Below are positions 37,913 through 46,778 of a DNA stretch of 64,000 nucleotides, piece by piece. A model generated the notes under the pieces. That model was not told the origin of the DNA. It saw only the letters and a list, made by a program, of their open reading frames with translations, and did not search any database. Within the stretch, counting starts at the first letter, position 1, and every line of letters begins with the position of its first letter. The position numbers and the translations under genes are program-made. The stretch comes from Clostridium sp. DL-VIII (GTDB taxonomy: Bacteria; Bacillota; Clostridia; Clostridiales; Clostridiaceae): positions 5,908,279 through 5,972,278 of the forward strand of contig NZ_CM001240.1 in NCBI RefSeq assembly GCF_000230835.1, given 5' to 3'.

Positions 37913-38569
37913 TTAGTTTTTTATTAATTTGTATAATTCTTGAATATTTGTATTACTATTCGATTTATTTATTTCATCAGGTAAATTTTCTACATAATTT
38001 CCCAAATCATTTATTTTTTTAGAATTATTATCTCCATCCTTTATAATTTTATCTGTCCACGCTTTAAATTCTGTAGTTTTTATACTCTTAACTTCATTAT
38101 CTTGAAGTTTATTTATAATTGTTAAAAATCCATTAACGATTTCCACTATTTTTTTATTCTCTGAGCTATCATCGGGAATATTTAAATTAATTTTAGTAAC
38201 ATCAATATTATTTGATTTAAATTCCTGCATTTTTTTAAGGCCATCATCTTCGTTATACATTCCTGCTAACACCCTGTACATTCCATCATCTTCTACTATG
38301 AAAGGTTCACAATATTTAGCTAATGCAGTTAATGATTCTTTTGCATTTTCTTCTTTTGAGTAGTATCCACATTGCAGAACTATAATCTCAGGAAGTTCAT
38401 TTGAATAACCTGAATTGCTGCTGCTACTAATATCATGCATTTCTTTTCCCCGAAAAATGACATTGCTGGCATATAGTCCGCCGCTTATTGATATTCCTAC
38501 AATAACCACAACACTAAATAAAAATTTTACTTTACTTGATTTTTTATATTCATATCTTGTGTATCTCAT
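37913..38569 (-). CDS. SPOR-domain membrane protein
   Basis: 218 residues. A basic, Tyr-rich N-terminus precedes one membrane helix (about 15-36: FLFSVVVIVGISISGGLYA) and an extracellular SPOR-like domain (about 60-130: IIVLQCGYYSKEENAKESL, then EDDGMYRVLAGMYNEDD). SPOR domains bind denuded glycan strands at septa or the spore. The remainder is a helical region of unknown role. It lies in a minus-strand run downstream of the NlpC/P60 gene but separated from it by R2 repeats and a terminator. Confidence 0.8.
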   Translation of the reverse strand: MRYTRYEYKKSSKVKFLFSVVVIVGISISGGLYASNVIFRGKEMHDISSSSNSGYSNELPEIIVLQCGYYSKEENAKESLTALAKYCEPFIVEDDGMYRVLAGMYNEDDGLKKMQEFKSNNIDVTKINLNIPDDSSENKKIVEIVNGFLTIINKLQDNEVKSIKTTEFKAWTDKIIKDGDNNSKKINDLGNYVENLPDEINKSNSNTNIQELYKLIKN

Positions 38570-38586
38570 AGTTCCACCCCCACTTA

Positions 38587-38842
38587 ATCAGTTAAGAGTT
38601 GCGAGTTAAAAGTTATGAGTTTAGGATGATAAATTCGTGGAGAGAGTTCATGTTTCAAAATAAGGAAATGCAGCTCATATTCACCTTCTACAAAAGTTTG
38701 AAGAAGCAAATTCAATATTTGCATTCTCACTTCAAATTTAAACATTCACTTTTTCTCTGGAATATCTTTAATTTTATTTTAGAAAAGCCTGAAGGCTTTT
38801 CATCCATAACTCATAACTCATAATTCATAACTTTTAACTGCT
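38587..38842. repeat. R2 nested palindromic repeat, long copy
   Basis: The outer arm GTTGCGAGTTAAAAGTTATG then AGTTTAGGATG faces CATCCATAACTCATAACTCA then TAATTCATAACTTTTAACTG. The inner core is AGAAAAGCCTGAAGGCTTTT at about 38780-38800. It lies upstream of the SPOR gene. Confidence 0.65.
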
Positions 38843-38893
38843 TTCTTATGATATATTTATTCTATGAGTTACACATATATGAATTATGTTAAA

Positions 38894-38922
38894 TAAAAAA
38901 AGTGGCTAAGCCACTTTTTAAT
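38894..38922. terminator. Bidirectional terminator after the NlpC/P60 gene
   Basis: AGTGGCT (38901-38907) pairs with AGCCACT (38909-38915), flanked by A and T runs. Confidence 0.85.
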
Positions 38923-39052
38923 TGATAATTTACAATTGACAATGTACAATTCCGGTTAAAATTCCTTATGGAATTTTTAAAATTTGTATTTTATGAAAAG
39001 CTGTAAGCTTTTCTTCATTAATTGTACATTGTTCATTGTCAATTGTTAACTA
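38922..39052. repeat. R2 nested palindromic repeat overlapping the NlpC/P60 stop
   Basis: The outer arm AATTGATAATTTACAATTGA then CAATGTACAATT pairs with AATTGTACATTGTTCATTGT then CAATTGTTAAC. The inner cores are AAAATTCCTTATGGAATTTT and GAAAAGCTGTAAGCTTTTC. The minus-strand TAA of the NlpC/P60 gene (39046-39048) lies in the right arm. Confidence 0.7.
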
Positions 39053-39639
39053 AATATTCTTCGTGCTGTTGCATATCTATCGGCATAATATCCATCAGAT
39101 AACGAACTTACCATTACAGGTTTTCCTGTTCTCGGCGCGTGTATAAATTCTCCATTTCCAATATAAATACCAACATGACTTACCGACCCTTCTGTATTAA
39201 AAAACACTAAATCTCCAGGCTTTAAATCACTACGTTTAACATTTTGACCTTCATTTACTTGACTGTACGTAGTACGTGATAAACCTACTCCAAATCTGTT
39301 ATATACATATTGTGTTAATCCTGAGCAATCAAATGCATTTGGTCCAGCAGCTCCATAAACATATGGTTTTCCTAAAAACTTATATGCGTAGTTAACCACT
39401 TCGCTTCCCTTACTAATGGCCCCTCTTGAAACTTTATCTCCTTCATCTTGGGTTACTTTTGCATCTGATGGTGCCTTAATTACTTTAGTTGTCTTAAGTT
39501 CACTTGTCTTAAGGACAATCCCTTTGTTTGATGTCATAGTAATATCAGCTTTAGCATTTTGAGTGTTAATAAAGCAAACTCCTAAAAAAATAAAAGTTGC
39601 AATTATGCATCTTGTAAACATAGTTTTCTTATCTTTCAT
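39046..39639 (-). CDS. Secreted NlpC/P60 (C40) cell-wall peptidase
   Basis: 197 residues. A signal peptide (about 1-31, cleavage near NAKADI) precedes a short linker and an NlpC/P60 domain (about 80-197). The catalytic Cys is in NAFDCSGLTQYVYNRF, and the His is in VSHVGIYIGNGEFIHAP. The family cleaves D-Glu-(meso)DAP-type bonds in peptidoglycan stems. No SH3 or SPOR targeting domain is present. The stop codon lies in an R2 arm. Confidence 0.9.
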   Translation of the reverse strand: MKDKKTMFTRCIIATFIFLGVCFINTQNAKADITMTSNKGIVLKTSELKTTKVIKAPSDAKVTQDEGDKVSRGAISKGSEVVNYAYKFLGKPYVYGAAGPNAFDCSGLTQYVYNRFGVGLSRTTYSQVNEGQNVKRSDLKPGDLVFFNTEGSVSHVGIYIGNGEFIHAPRTGKPVMVSSLSDGYYADRYATARRIFS

Positions 39640-39657
39640 CTCTATTCCCTCTCCATT

Positions 39658-39705
39658 AACTAAGGCACAATCAAATAAACAACAAATCCATTTGCCAGCC
39701 TATTT
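39658..39705. repeat. R1 repeat, left half only
   Basis: TAAGGCACAATCAAATAAAC then AACAAATCCATTTGCCAGCC match the left end of R1 (compare 29571). No right end was found before about 39800. Confidence 0.5.
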
Positions 39706-39963
39706 AGTTTAGAAAACATTTTCATTTTTGTTTTCACTATCCTAATATTTAACACATGTCTCTAGTATATTCATAAGCTGGCTCCAGGTCAAGCTGATAA
39801 CGCTTTCATATGCTTGTTTAAGTTAAAATATCTTTGTCTTTCTCAATTTTTCTTAAAATAATAATAATATCCTTCATATTTATATTCTTTTACCTTATTC
39901 AAATTGCACTCTTACTAATTTCAATCTCATAGCATTTTTTCATTAACATCATACTTAATATAA
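39706..39963. other. Gap between the NlpC/P60 gene and pepD
   Basis: AT-rich. No gene or clear regulatory structure is visible. Confidence 0.35.
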
Positions 39964-40018
39964 TAAAAAAATAAGTTAACCACCAAATATAAAATCATAT
40001 TGATAGTTAACTTATCTT
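39964..40018 (-). terminator. Terminator after pepD
   Basis: ATAAGTTAAC (39971-39980) pairs with GTTAACTTAT (40006-40015). A U-run follows on the minus strand. Confidence 0.75.
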
Positions 40019-40028
40019 TAAATAGATA

Positions 40029-41483
40029 TTATCTTATTTCTTTAAGAACTTCTAATACATATTCAAAACATCTACGAGCAGATGATATACTCAAGTGTTC
40101 ATTTGGAGTGTGTATGTCTATAATATCAGGTCCAAAACTAATCATATCTAAATCCCCTAATTTCTCTTTAAGGATTCCACATTCTAAACCTGCATGAATA
40201 GCAACAACATCTGGTTCTTTACCATACATTCTAGAATATACATTTTTGCATATTTCTCTTATTTTTGAATCGGTTTTATATGGCCATTCTGGATAAGCTG
40301 CATGAGCTGTAAGTGTTCCTCCTAAAGCTTCAGTTAAGCACTTATTTCTCTCAACCAGTTCATCCTTTAACGAATGTACAGAACTTCTTACGGCACTATG
40401 ATATTCTAGGGTATTTTCTTTTGTCATTACAACCCCAATATTTGTTGAACTTTCTACTAAACCTTCTATGTCGGAACTCATTGTATTTATGCCATTTGGA
40501 TATAAATAAGATAAGCTAATTACTTTTTTTGTAGTTTCATCTGAAAATACCTTTTCTACTTTTTCTTTATTTTCCGACATTACTATACTTAATTCAGGGT
40601 CTTTTTTGTAAAATTCTTTTTTAAGTTTTTCATATACTTTTGTTTTTATTTCAGTTAATTCTTTTTCTTTTGAGGCATCGATTGAAATAATCGCTACAGA
40701 TTCTCTTGGAATTGCATTATCTTTTGCACCACCATTTAGTAAAACTAAATTAAAGTCGATTTCTTTTGAAATTTCTCTAAGTAATCTTCCCATTAATTTA
40801 TTGGCATTTCCTCTTCCTAAATGAATTTCAGCTCCTGAATGTCCGCCTTTTAAACCTTTAACATCAAGTACAAATTCTTTTGTATTTTCTTTTTTATTTA
40901 TCCAACTAATAGGTAGTACTGATTGTGTTCTGATTCCTCCAGCGCAGCTAACCCAAAGCTTTCCTTCTTCTTCTGAATCTAGATTTAAAACTATCTTTCC
41001 ATCAAGATGTTTTGCCTGCACTGCATTAGCTCCAGTCATTCCTGTTTCTTCATCTGTTGTTATTAATACTTCAATAGGAGGATGCGCTATTGTATCATCT
41101 TCTAATATTGCCATTGCATAAGCTACAGCAATTCCGTCATCCCCTCCAAGTGTAGTTTTATCAGCATATATATAATCACCATCAACTACTAATTCTATAG
41201 GATCTTTTGTAAAATCATGAACTTTGTCACCATTTTTTTCACAAACCATATCCATATGACCTTGAATAATTACAGTTGGTGCATTTTCATAGCCTTTGGA
41301 AGCAGGCTTTTTAATAATTATATTTAAAGCGTCGTCTTGAACACACTCCAATCCTAATTTCTTCGCAAAACTAAGCAAATAGTCACTTATTTGCTTTTCA
41401 TTACCAGAACCTCTTGGAATTTTACTTATTTGTTCAAAATGATAAAAGATTCTCTCCTTTGTAAGATTATCTAAATTTTTCAT
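40029..41483 (-). CDS. pepD: Aminoacyl-histidine dipeptidase (PepD, M20 family)
   Basis: 484 residues. M20 di-zinc motifs are present: IIQGHMDMVCEKN with the first His and Asp, TTLGGDDGIAVAYAMAILED with the bridging Asp, and TTDEETGMTGA with the catalytic Glu. A dimerisation domain (about 210-370, GGHSGAEIHLGRGNANKLM) and the C-terminal HAGLECGILKEK and IHTPNEHLSI follow. PepD cleaves Xaa-His and other dipeptides in the cytoplasm. It is monocistronic and divergent from pyk. Confidence 0.94.
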   Translation of the reverse strand: MKNLDNLTKERIFYHFEQISKIPRGSGNEKQISDYLLSFAKKLGLECVQDDALNIIIKKPASKGYENAPTVIIQGHMDMVCEKNGDKVHDFTKDPIELVVDGDYIYADKTTLGGDDGIAVAYAMAILEDDTIAHPPIEVLITTDEETGMTGANAVQAKHLDGKIVLNLDSEEEGKLWVSCAGGIRTQSVLPISWINKKENTKEFVLDVKGLKGGHSGAEIHLGRGNANKLMGRLLREISKEIDFNLVLLNGGAKDNAIPRESVAIISIDASKEKELTEIKTKVYEKLKKEFYKKDPELSIVMSENKEKVEKVFSDETTKKVISLSYLYPNGINTMSSDIEGLVESSTNIGVVMTKENTLEYHSAVRSSVHSLKDELVERNKCLTEALGGTLTAHAAYPEWPYKTDSKIREICKNVYSRMYGKEPDVVAIHAGLECGILKEKLGDLDMISFGPDIIDIHTPNEHLSISSARRCFEYVLEVLKEIR

Positions 41484-41658
41484 TCTATACTCTCTTCCTT
41501 TCTCTAATTATATGATAGAATAATATTATACATATCTTTTATTAGTTTATCATAAAATACTGCTACATACTGCTATATTATGTATATTTTTATTATTTTA
41601 TGATTTATTATTTTACACACTATATATATTATACAAAATTTTAATGCGAGGTGTTTAT

Positions 41659-43077
41659 ATGCAAAAAACAAAAATGATTTTTACTATTGGTCCTGCAAGT
41701 GATAATGAAGAAACTCTAAGAAAATTTATTGAAATCGGAATGAGTGCTGCCAGATTGAATTTTTCCCACGGCACACATGAATCACATGGAGAAAAAATCA
41801 AACTTATTAAGCGTTTAAGCCAGGAAATGGATTCTGCAACAGCTATAGTTCTTGATATAAAAGGTCCAAAAATCAGAACTCATAATTTTGTAAATGATGG
41901 TGTAACTCTTAATGAAGGGGATAATTTTGATTTCATTTGTGGAGAAGAAATTCTTGGCGATGAAAAAAGATGCTCTATTTCATATGATGTGCTTTATGAA
42001 GATATACAAGTTGGTGGAAAAATTCTTGTTGATGACGGTCTTTTAAAGTTCAAAGTTACTGGAGTTGAAGGAAAAACAATTCACACAAAAGTTGTAGTTG
42101 GTGGAGAAATTAAGAACCATAAGGGCGTTAATGTTCCTAATGTAGTTATTAAACTTCCATCAATCACAGAAAAAGATATTGAAGATATTAAATTTGGCTG
42201 TAAAATGGGTGTCGACTTTATAGCTGCTTCTTTCATAAGAAAAGCTAGTGACATCCTTGACGTAAAAAAAGTTTTAAAAGAAAATCATGGTGAACATATT
42301 AAAGTAATAGCTAAAATAGAAAATCAAGAAGGTGTAGATAATATCGATTCCATAATCGAAGTTACTGACGCTGTAATGGTTGCTAGAGGAGACATGGGAG
42401 TTGAAATTCCAATCCAAAGAGTACCTATAAATCAAAAAATGATAATTAAGAAATGTAATGAAGCAGGTAAAATTGTTATAACTGCAACTCAAATGTTAGA
42501 CTCAATGATTAGAAACTCACTTCCAACAAGAGCTGAAGCTAGTGATATTTGTAATGCTATCTTTGATGGTACAGATGCAATCATGTTAAGTGGTGAAAGT
42601 GCTTCAGGACTTTTCCCTATAGAAGCTGCAAAAACAATGTCTAAAATAGCTCAAGAGACTGAAGAATATTTAGATTACAATTCTTTAACTGCAAGACTTA
42701 GAGAACCTTCTCTTAATGATTACGCATCTGCAATAAGCTATTCTGCTTGTAGAACTGCAAATCTTTTACATGCAAAGGCCATTGTTGCTGCAACAAAGAG
42801 TGGTGCAACTGCAAGAATTCTTTCAAGATATAGATCAAAAGCGCCAATCATTGCAATAACACCTTATGATCAAGTAAGAAGAACATTAAACTTACACTTT
42901 GGAATATGTCCTATGAAGTGCGACATGTTTAACACAACAGATCAAATATTAACTGAAGCTAAAAATACAGTATATAAATTAGGAATTACTGAACCTGGAG
43001 ATGACATAATAGTTGCTGCTGGAATGCCAACAACTCATACTGGTGGAACTAATATGTTAAAGATTGAAAAAATTTAG
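41659..43077 (+). CDS. pyk: Pyruvate kinase
   Basis: 472 residues from the ATG at 41659 (MQKTKMIFTIGPASDNEETL), with GAGGTG 6 bases upstream; an in-frame ATG at 41644 lacks a ribosome site. The active-site segment VIAKIENQEGVDNIDSII, MVARGDMGVEIP and the C-terminal effector domain are complete. The extra PEP-utiliser domain of Bacillus pyruvate kinase is absent. It converts PEP and ADP to pyruvate and ATP. Confidence 0.97.
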   Translation: MQKTKMIFTIGPASDNEETLRKFIEIGMSAARLNFSHGTHESHGEKIKLIKRLSQEMDSATAIVLDIKGPKIRTHNFVNDGVTLNEGDNFDFICGEEILGDEKRCSISYDVLYEDIQVGGKILVDDGLLKFKVTGVEGKTIHTKVVVGGEIKNHKGVNVPNVVIKLPSITEKDIEDIKFGCKMGVDFIAASFIRKASDILDVKKVLKENHGEHIKVIAKIENQEGVDNIDSIIEVTDAVMVARGDMGVEIPIQRVPINQKMIIKKCNEAGKIVITATQMLDSMIRNSLPTRAEASDICNAIFDGTDAIMLSGESASGLFPIEAAKTMSKIAQETEEYLDYNSLTARLREPSLNDYASAISYSACRTANLLHAKAIVAATKSGATARILSRYRSKAPIIAITPYDQVRRTLNLHFGICPMKCDMFNTTDQILTEAKNTVYKLGITEPGDDIIVAAGMPTTHTGGTNMLKIEKI

Positions 43078-43100
43078 TTTAATAAATATTGGACATAAAT

Positions 43101-43136
43101 AAAAATAAGTATGGGGCATCTCCCATACTTATTTTC
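43101..43136. terminator. Bidirectional terminator between pyk and the S1-domain gene
   Basis: AAAATAAGTATGGG pairs with CCCATACTTATTTT (14-bp perfect stem, loop GCATCT). Confidence 0.9.
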
Positions 43137-43150
43137 ATTTATATTTTTAG

Positions 43151-44305
43151 TTACTCAAACTTAAAACCTTTAAGTAAATCTCCAAGTGATGTTCCTCCAT
43201 CATCTTCATGATCCACATAGTCAAGGTATTCTTTACTACTTTCTACAGCCTCTTTTATGCTCAATGCTATTCTTTTATCTTCTTTATTTATATTTAATAT
43301 TTTAACTTTTACCTTTTGCTTTACTTCCAGCACATCTGAAGGCTTTGTTATATTATCATCAGTAATTTCTGTTATGTGTACCAAGCCTTCTATCCCATCA
43401 AACAATTCCACGAAGGCACCAAATGATGTAAGACGTACAACTTTCCCTTCTAGTACATCCCCCTCTTTAATATCATTTCCATGTACTGTCCATGGCTCTT
43501 TAGCTACATCTTTTAATATTAAAGATAACCTTCCATTTTTCTTATCTATATTTCCTATGAATACCTCTACTTTATCCCCTTCCTTAACTATATCTTCAGG
43601 TTTATTTACTCTTTCCCAAGATAAATCTGAAAGATGAATTAATCCTTCTACTCCTCCAATATCTACAAAAGCACCAAATTTAACAAGTTTTTTAACAACA
43701 CCATTTCTTTTTTCGCCTTCTACTAGACTATTCCATACTATTTTCCTGTTCTTATTATATTCTTCCTCTTCAATGATTTTTCTTGATGCTACAATTTTGT
43801 TATTTCTTAAATCTAATTCTGTAATTCTAACTTCTAATTCTTTTCCTACTAAAGTTTCAAGTTCAATTCTTTCTCTACTCGCAAGTGATCCTGGAATAAA
43901 AATTCTTACATTTCCATAGTAAGCAATTACTCCACCTTTAACTTCTTCTTTAACTTTAATAACAATATTTTTTTGTTCTTTAAAGAATTTATCTATATCT
44001 TCTTTCTCTTTTATTTCCTGAGCTTTAATTAAAGAAAGTTCAACATACCCATCTCCATCATTTGGAGATAAAACATATACATAAATTTCGTCATCTTTAT
44101 TAACTACTTCTCTAGGGTCTTTTTCATCTAAAGATAATTCCTCTTTAGTTATTAATCCATCAAAAGCGTAGTTTATGTTAACCGATACTTCTTTATCATT
44201 TACATCAATAACTTTACCTTTTAAAATATCTCCCTCTCTCAATCTTTTTACATCATAATTATTTAAAAGTTCGCTCATGCTCATTTCCATATCTTCATTC
44301 GACAT
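43151..44305 (-). CDS. rpsA: S1-domain protein (30S ribosomal protein S1-like)
   Basis: 384 residues from the ATG at 44305 (MSNEDMEMSMSELLNNYDVK); GAGGAGGAT is upstream and a longer in-frame start is not supported. Four S1 OB-folds follow one another: EGDILKGKVIDVNDKEVSV, a degenerate second, EGEKRNGVVKKLVKFGAFVD and EGDVLEGKVVRLTSFGAFVE. It binds single-stranded mRNA. Firmicute S1 homologues may not be stable ribosomal subunits, so the name is by convention. An R1 repeat sits in its mRNA leader. Confidence 0.88.
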   Translation of the reverse strand: MSNEDMEMSMSELLNNYDVKRLREGDILKGKVIDVNDKEVSVNINYAFDGLITKEELSLDEKDPREVVNKDDEIYVYVLSPNDGDGYVELSLIKAQEIKEKEDIDKFFKEQKNIVIKVKEEVKGGVIAYYGNVRIFIPGSLASRERIELETLVGKELEVRITELDLRNNKIVASRKIIEEEEYNKNRKIVWNSLVEGEKRNGVVKKLVKFGAFVDIGGVEGLIHLSDLSWERVNKPEDIVKEGDKVEVFIGNIDKKNGRLSLILKDVAKEPWTVHGNDIKEGDVLEGKVVRLTSFGAFVELFDGIEGLVHITEITDDNITKPSDVLEVKQKVKVKILNINKEDKRIALSIKEAVESSKEYLDYVDHEDDGGTSLGDLLKGFKFE

Positions 44306-44323
44306 AAAAAATCCTCCTCTCTG

Positions 44324-44381
44324 ATTAAGGCATATGAAAGAAAATAAAAATTTCAATTGTTATTTTTTTGATTATGCCTAG
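44324..44381. repeat. R1 repeat, short copy in the rpsA leader
   Basis: On the minus strand TAGGCATAATCAAAAAAATA then ACAATT pairs with ATTTTTATTTTCTTTCATAT then GCCTTAA. It ends about 5 bases before the rpsA ribosome site (44311-44319). Confidence 0.65.
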
Positions 44382-44704
44382 TCTAATTATAATATTAATC
44401 CAAGAAATGTTTTTATGCAATGTATCTCAATCAGCATTAATATTTTCGAAATTTCATTATTCTAAAACTCCTATCAACTTAAACTCAATTACCAAATAAT
44501 TTTATTATTATCATATTAAACAATTATATGTCCTTCCTTTCATATATTTATTTTATTAGCTGTTTATCTTTTATTCGTCAAAAATGTCTGGTCTGAACTA
44601 AACAGTATTCATTAACCTTTTAAATGATAGATAATACTATTATTAATGAGTAAAACAACTACATATTGAAATAATTAATTCTAATCATGTTTTTCGTTCT
44701 TTTT
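44382..44704. other. Divergent intergenic region, rpsA / Ser-rich operon
   Basis: AT-rich, and likely holds the rpsA promoter. I see no gene and no stable RNA. Confidence 0.35.
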
Positions 44705-44733
44705 TTGACGTTTTTCCATATTGTGCATATAGG
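44705..44733 (+). promoter_or_regulatory. Possible promoter of the Ser-rich/pspA operon
   Basis: TTGACG (44705-44710), a 17-base spacer, then TATAGG (44728-44733), about 35 bp before the ribosome site AAGGGGTGAT. No sigma-54 -24/-12 pair of the proteobacterial psp type is visible. Confidence 0.4.
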
Positions 44734-44770
44734 AGCTTTTCTATATAATAAATACATAATCTTTTAAGGG

Positions 44771-45421
44771 GTGATCACTATTCATAAGATTAAAAAAAAA
44801 TATGTTTTAACTCTGTTTTTAACACTTATATTTACATTTTCAAGTTTACCCTTAGACATTTTATCATTTACGAGCATAACTAAAGTTAACAATACTACTG
44901 CATTTGCTAAATCTAGTTCAAGTAGTAGATCCAGTTCAAGCAGTTCAAAATCTAGCAGTGGATTTAGTTCTGGATCATTTAGTGGTTCATCCAGCAAATC
45001 TTCTACCGGCACAAGTAGCAGTGGTTCAACTAGTTCAAAGAGCAGTGAAGGATTTAAGTCAGGTAATTATTCAAGCAGTAGTGATAATTCTTCAGATAAC
45101 TCTACTAATTCCTCATCTTCAAGTAATGGAGGCGCAAAAGGGTTTAGCAGTGGATCTTATTCTTCGACTGATAAAAATAAAACCACTGATTCATCAAATA
45201 ATGCAAATACAAAAGATAATAGTGGAAATAGTACTCAAACATATAACAGCGGCTATGGCCGGTCTTCATTTTGGCCATTCTTCTGGGGAGGCGGCAGCCA
45301 CTTTTTCAGTCCATTTTATTTTGGCTCAGCTATAAGTTCAATAATTAATACTTTAATTTTAGCTGCATTATTTATTGTAGTTATCATAATAATAAAAAAA
45401 TACTTAAATAAAAGAAAATAA
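44771..45421 (+). CDS. Ser-rich membrane protein, first gene of the pspA operon
   Basis: Not a family I recognise. An N-terminal hydrophobic segment or signal (about 10-30) precedes about 110 residues of Ser/Asn/Thr low complexity. Inside it the motif GF(S/K)SG(S/N)(F/Y)S occurs three times (SGFSSGSFSG, EGFKSGNYSS, KGFSSGSYSS). Then come an aromatic/Gly patch (SFWPFFWGGGSHFFSPFYFG), one C-terminal helix and a basic tail. The GTG at 44771 lies inside the likely ribosome site AAGGGGTGAT; an ATT codon at 44780 would be spaced correctly, and no ATG is available nearby. The translation start is therefore unresolved. pspA follows 29 bp downstream. Confidence 0.7.
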   Translation: MITIHKIKKKYVLTLFLTLIFTFSSLPLDILSFTSITKVNNTTAFAKSSSSSRSSSSSSKSSSGFSSGSFSGSSSKSSTGTSSSGSTSSKSSEGFKSGNYSSSSDNSSDNSTNSSSSSNGGAKGFSSGSYSSTDKNKTTDSSNNANTKDNSGNSTQTYNSGYGRSSFWPFFWGGGSHFFSPFYFGSAISSIINTLILAALFIVVIIIIKKYLNKRK

Positions 45422-45450
45422 AAATAATAGATATTTCAGGAGGTATTAAC

Positions 45451-46101
45451 ATGGGAATCTTTTCAAGAATGTCAAACATGATTAAAGCAAAGGTAAATAA
45501 TTCATTAGATGAAATGGAAAATCCAGTTGAGTTATTGGATCAAAAATTAAGGGATATGGATGAACAATTTAATAAAGCTAAATTAAGTTCAGCTCAAATT
45601 TTAGGCAATGTTCACGAAATTGAGAAAAAATTAGAAACTGCAAAGAAAGAATCTGATGATTATGATCAAAAAGTAAAATTAGCATTAAGTAAAGGCAATG
45701 AAGATTTAGCTAAAAGAGCTTTAGCTAAAAAAGTTGAAACAGATAAAAGAATCTCTTCTTTACAAGCAAGTTATGATAATGCCAAAGTTCAGGCTGATAC
45801 ATTAAAAGCAAATCTTCGTGCTTTAGAAGAAGAAATAACAAAAACAAGAAATTATAGAGACGAAGCAGCTGCAAGATACGCTAATGCTGAAGCATCTCAA
45901 AAAGTTAATGAAGTTCTTGCTAATGTACAAACTAAGAGCAATTCAATTCAAATAGACAGTATTGAAAGAAAAATTCAAAGAAAAGAATCTCTTGCTCAAG
46001 GCTTAGGAGAATTACGAGATTTAGATGATTTTGACAGCGAATTCAAGAAATTAGATGAAGTTGATTTAGATGCAGAACTTGAAAAATATAAAACTAATTA
46101 G
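45451..46101 (+). CDS. pspA: PspA/IM30-family membrane-stress protein
   Basis: 216 residues, almost entirely coiled-coil. The N-terminal amphipathic helix (MGIFSRMSNMIKAKVNNSLD) and MENPVELLDQKLRDMDEQF are the PspA/Vipp1 hallmarks. These ESCRT-III-like proteins polymerise on damaged membranes and protect the proton gradient. AGGAGGT precedes the ATG. It is in an operon between the Ser-rich protein and a Cys-rich protein, not with pspBC. Confidence 0.93.
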   Translation: MGIFSRMSNMIKAKVNNSLDEMENPVELLDQKLRDMDEQFNKAKLSSAQILGNVHEIEKKLETAKKESDDYDQKVKLALSKGNEDLAKRALAKKVETDKRISSLQASYDNAKVQADTLKANLRALEEEITKTRNYRDEAAARYANAEASQKVNEVLANVQTKSNSIQIDSIERKIQRKESLAQGLGELRDLDDFDSEFKKLDEVDLDAELEKYKTN

Positions 46102-46111
46102 GTGATACGAC

Positions 46112-46771
46112 ATGGATAATTCTAAAGATATCGATTATATCAATGAGGAAAGAAGATATTGGGGAAAGATATATACTGATGTAGCTTATGCTATTAATGA
46201 AATATCCCCCTTTCTCTCTGAAAAAGATATAAAAACACGAAAATATTTTACTAAAGCATCAATACTTCAAGAATATATTAAACTTTTAGATTCAGCTGAA
46301 GCTGATTGTAAAAAGAAATCTTTATTTTCAATGTTTAAATCTAGTCCTAGCATTACTCTGCTTCAAGACTTTAAAGCTAAAAATAGAGAGTCATTTATGC
46401 AGCTAGAGAAGTGTTCTCATTGCCAATGTTTAAATTGTGCTTTTGACTGTACTTTTAAAAAGTGTTCCAGTTGTAGAGAAGGTTCTATGATTTACTCTTG
46501 TGATAAAGAAAAGGTCAATGTAAGAAAATTTGATAATTTCACCTTAGACCTTGTTAATAATGATACTGGAATGTCTTCAAATTATAAAGTTTTAGCTGTT
46601 GTTGAAGATTGTATATTAGACAAGCTATATATTTTATTAGAAAACAATACTAATTCTAATGATAAATTAGTATTGTACTATTATCCAGGAATTAAAGATG
46701 ATTCCTTTGGTGAAATAACAGATGTAACTGAATTTGATTTTGTAGTTGAAGCATATCAAAACGCAGAATAA
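46112..46771 (+). CDS. Cys-rich protein of the pspA operon, function unknown
   Basis: 219 residues in two parts. The helical N-terminal part (about 1-100) leads to a cysteine cluster at about 109-135 (CSHCQCLNCAFDCTFKKCSS then C: C-x2-C-x-C-x2-C-x3-C-x4-C-x2-C) that could bind zinc or an Fe-S cluster. The C-terminal part (YKVLAVVEDCILDKLYILLE) has the look of a DUF1292-type beta fold, which is tentative. No signal peptide or helix is present. AGGTG precedes the ATG, 10 bp after pspA, so it is almost surely co-expressed. Confidence 0.75.
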   Translation: MDNSKDIDYINEERRYWGKIYTDVAYAINEISPFLSEKDIKTRKYFTKASILQEYIKLLDSAEADCKKKSLFSMFKSSPSITLLQDFKAKNRESFMQLEKCSHCQCLNCAFDCTFKKCSSCREGSMIYSCDKEKVNVRKFDNFTLDLVNNDTGMSSNYKVLAVVEDCILDKLYILLENNTNSNDKLVLYYYPGIKDDSFGEITDVTEFDFVVEAYQNAE

Positions 46772-46778
46772 CAAGATA

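Noticed and set aside
38599..38823. 74-codon plus-strand frame
   Set aside because: It lies wholly inside an R2 repeat copy and has no ribosome site.
44904..45335. 143-codon frame overlapping the Ser-rich gene
   Set aside because: It is an out-of-frame shadow of the AGT/TCA-rich serine codons, with a Val/Gln-rich product.
45025..45420. TPM or SLH domain in the Ser-rich protein
   Set aside because: The C-terminal Gly/aromatic patch and helix recall such proteins, but no domain core is present.
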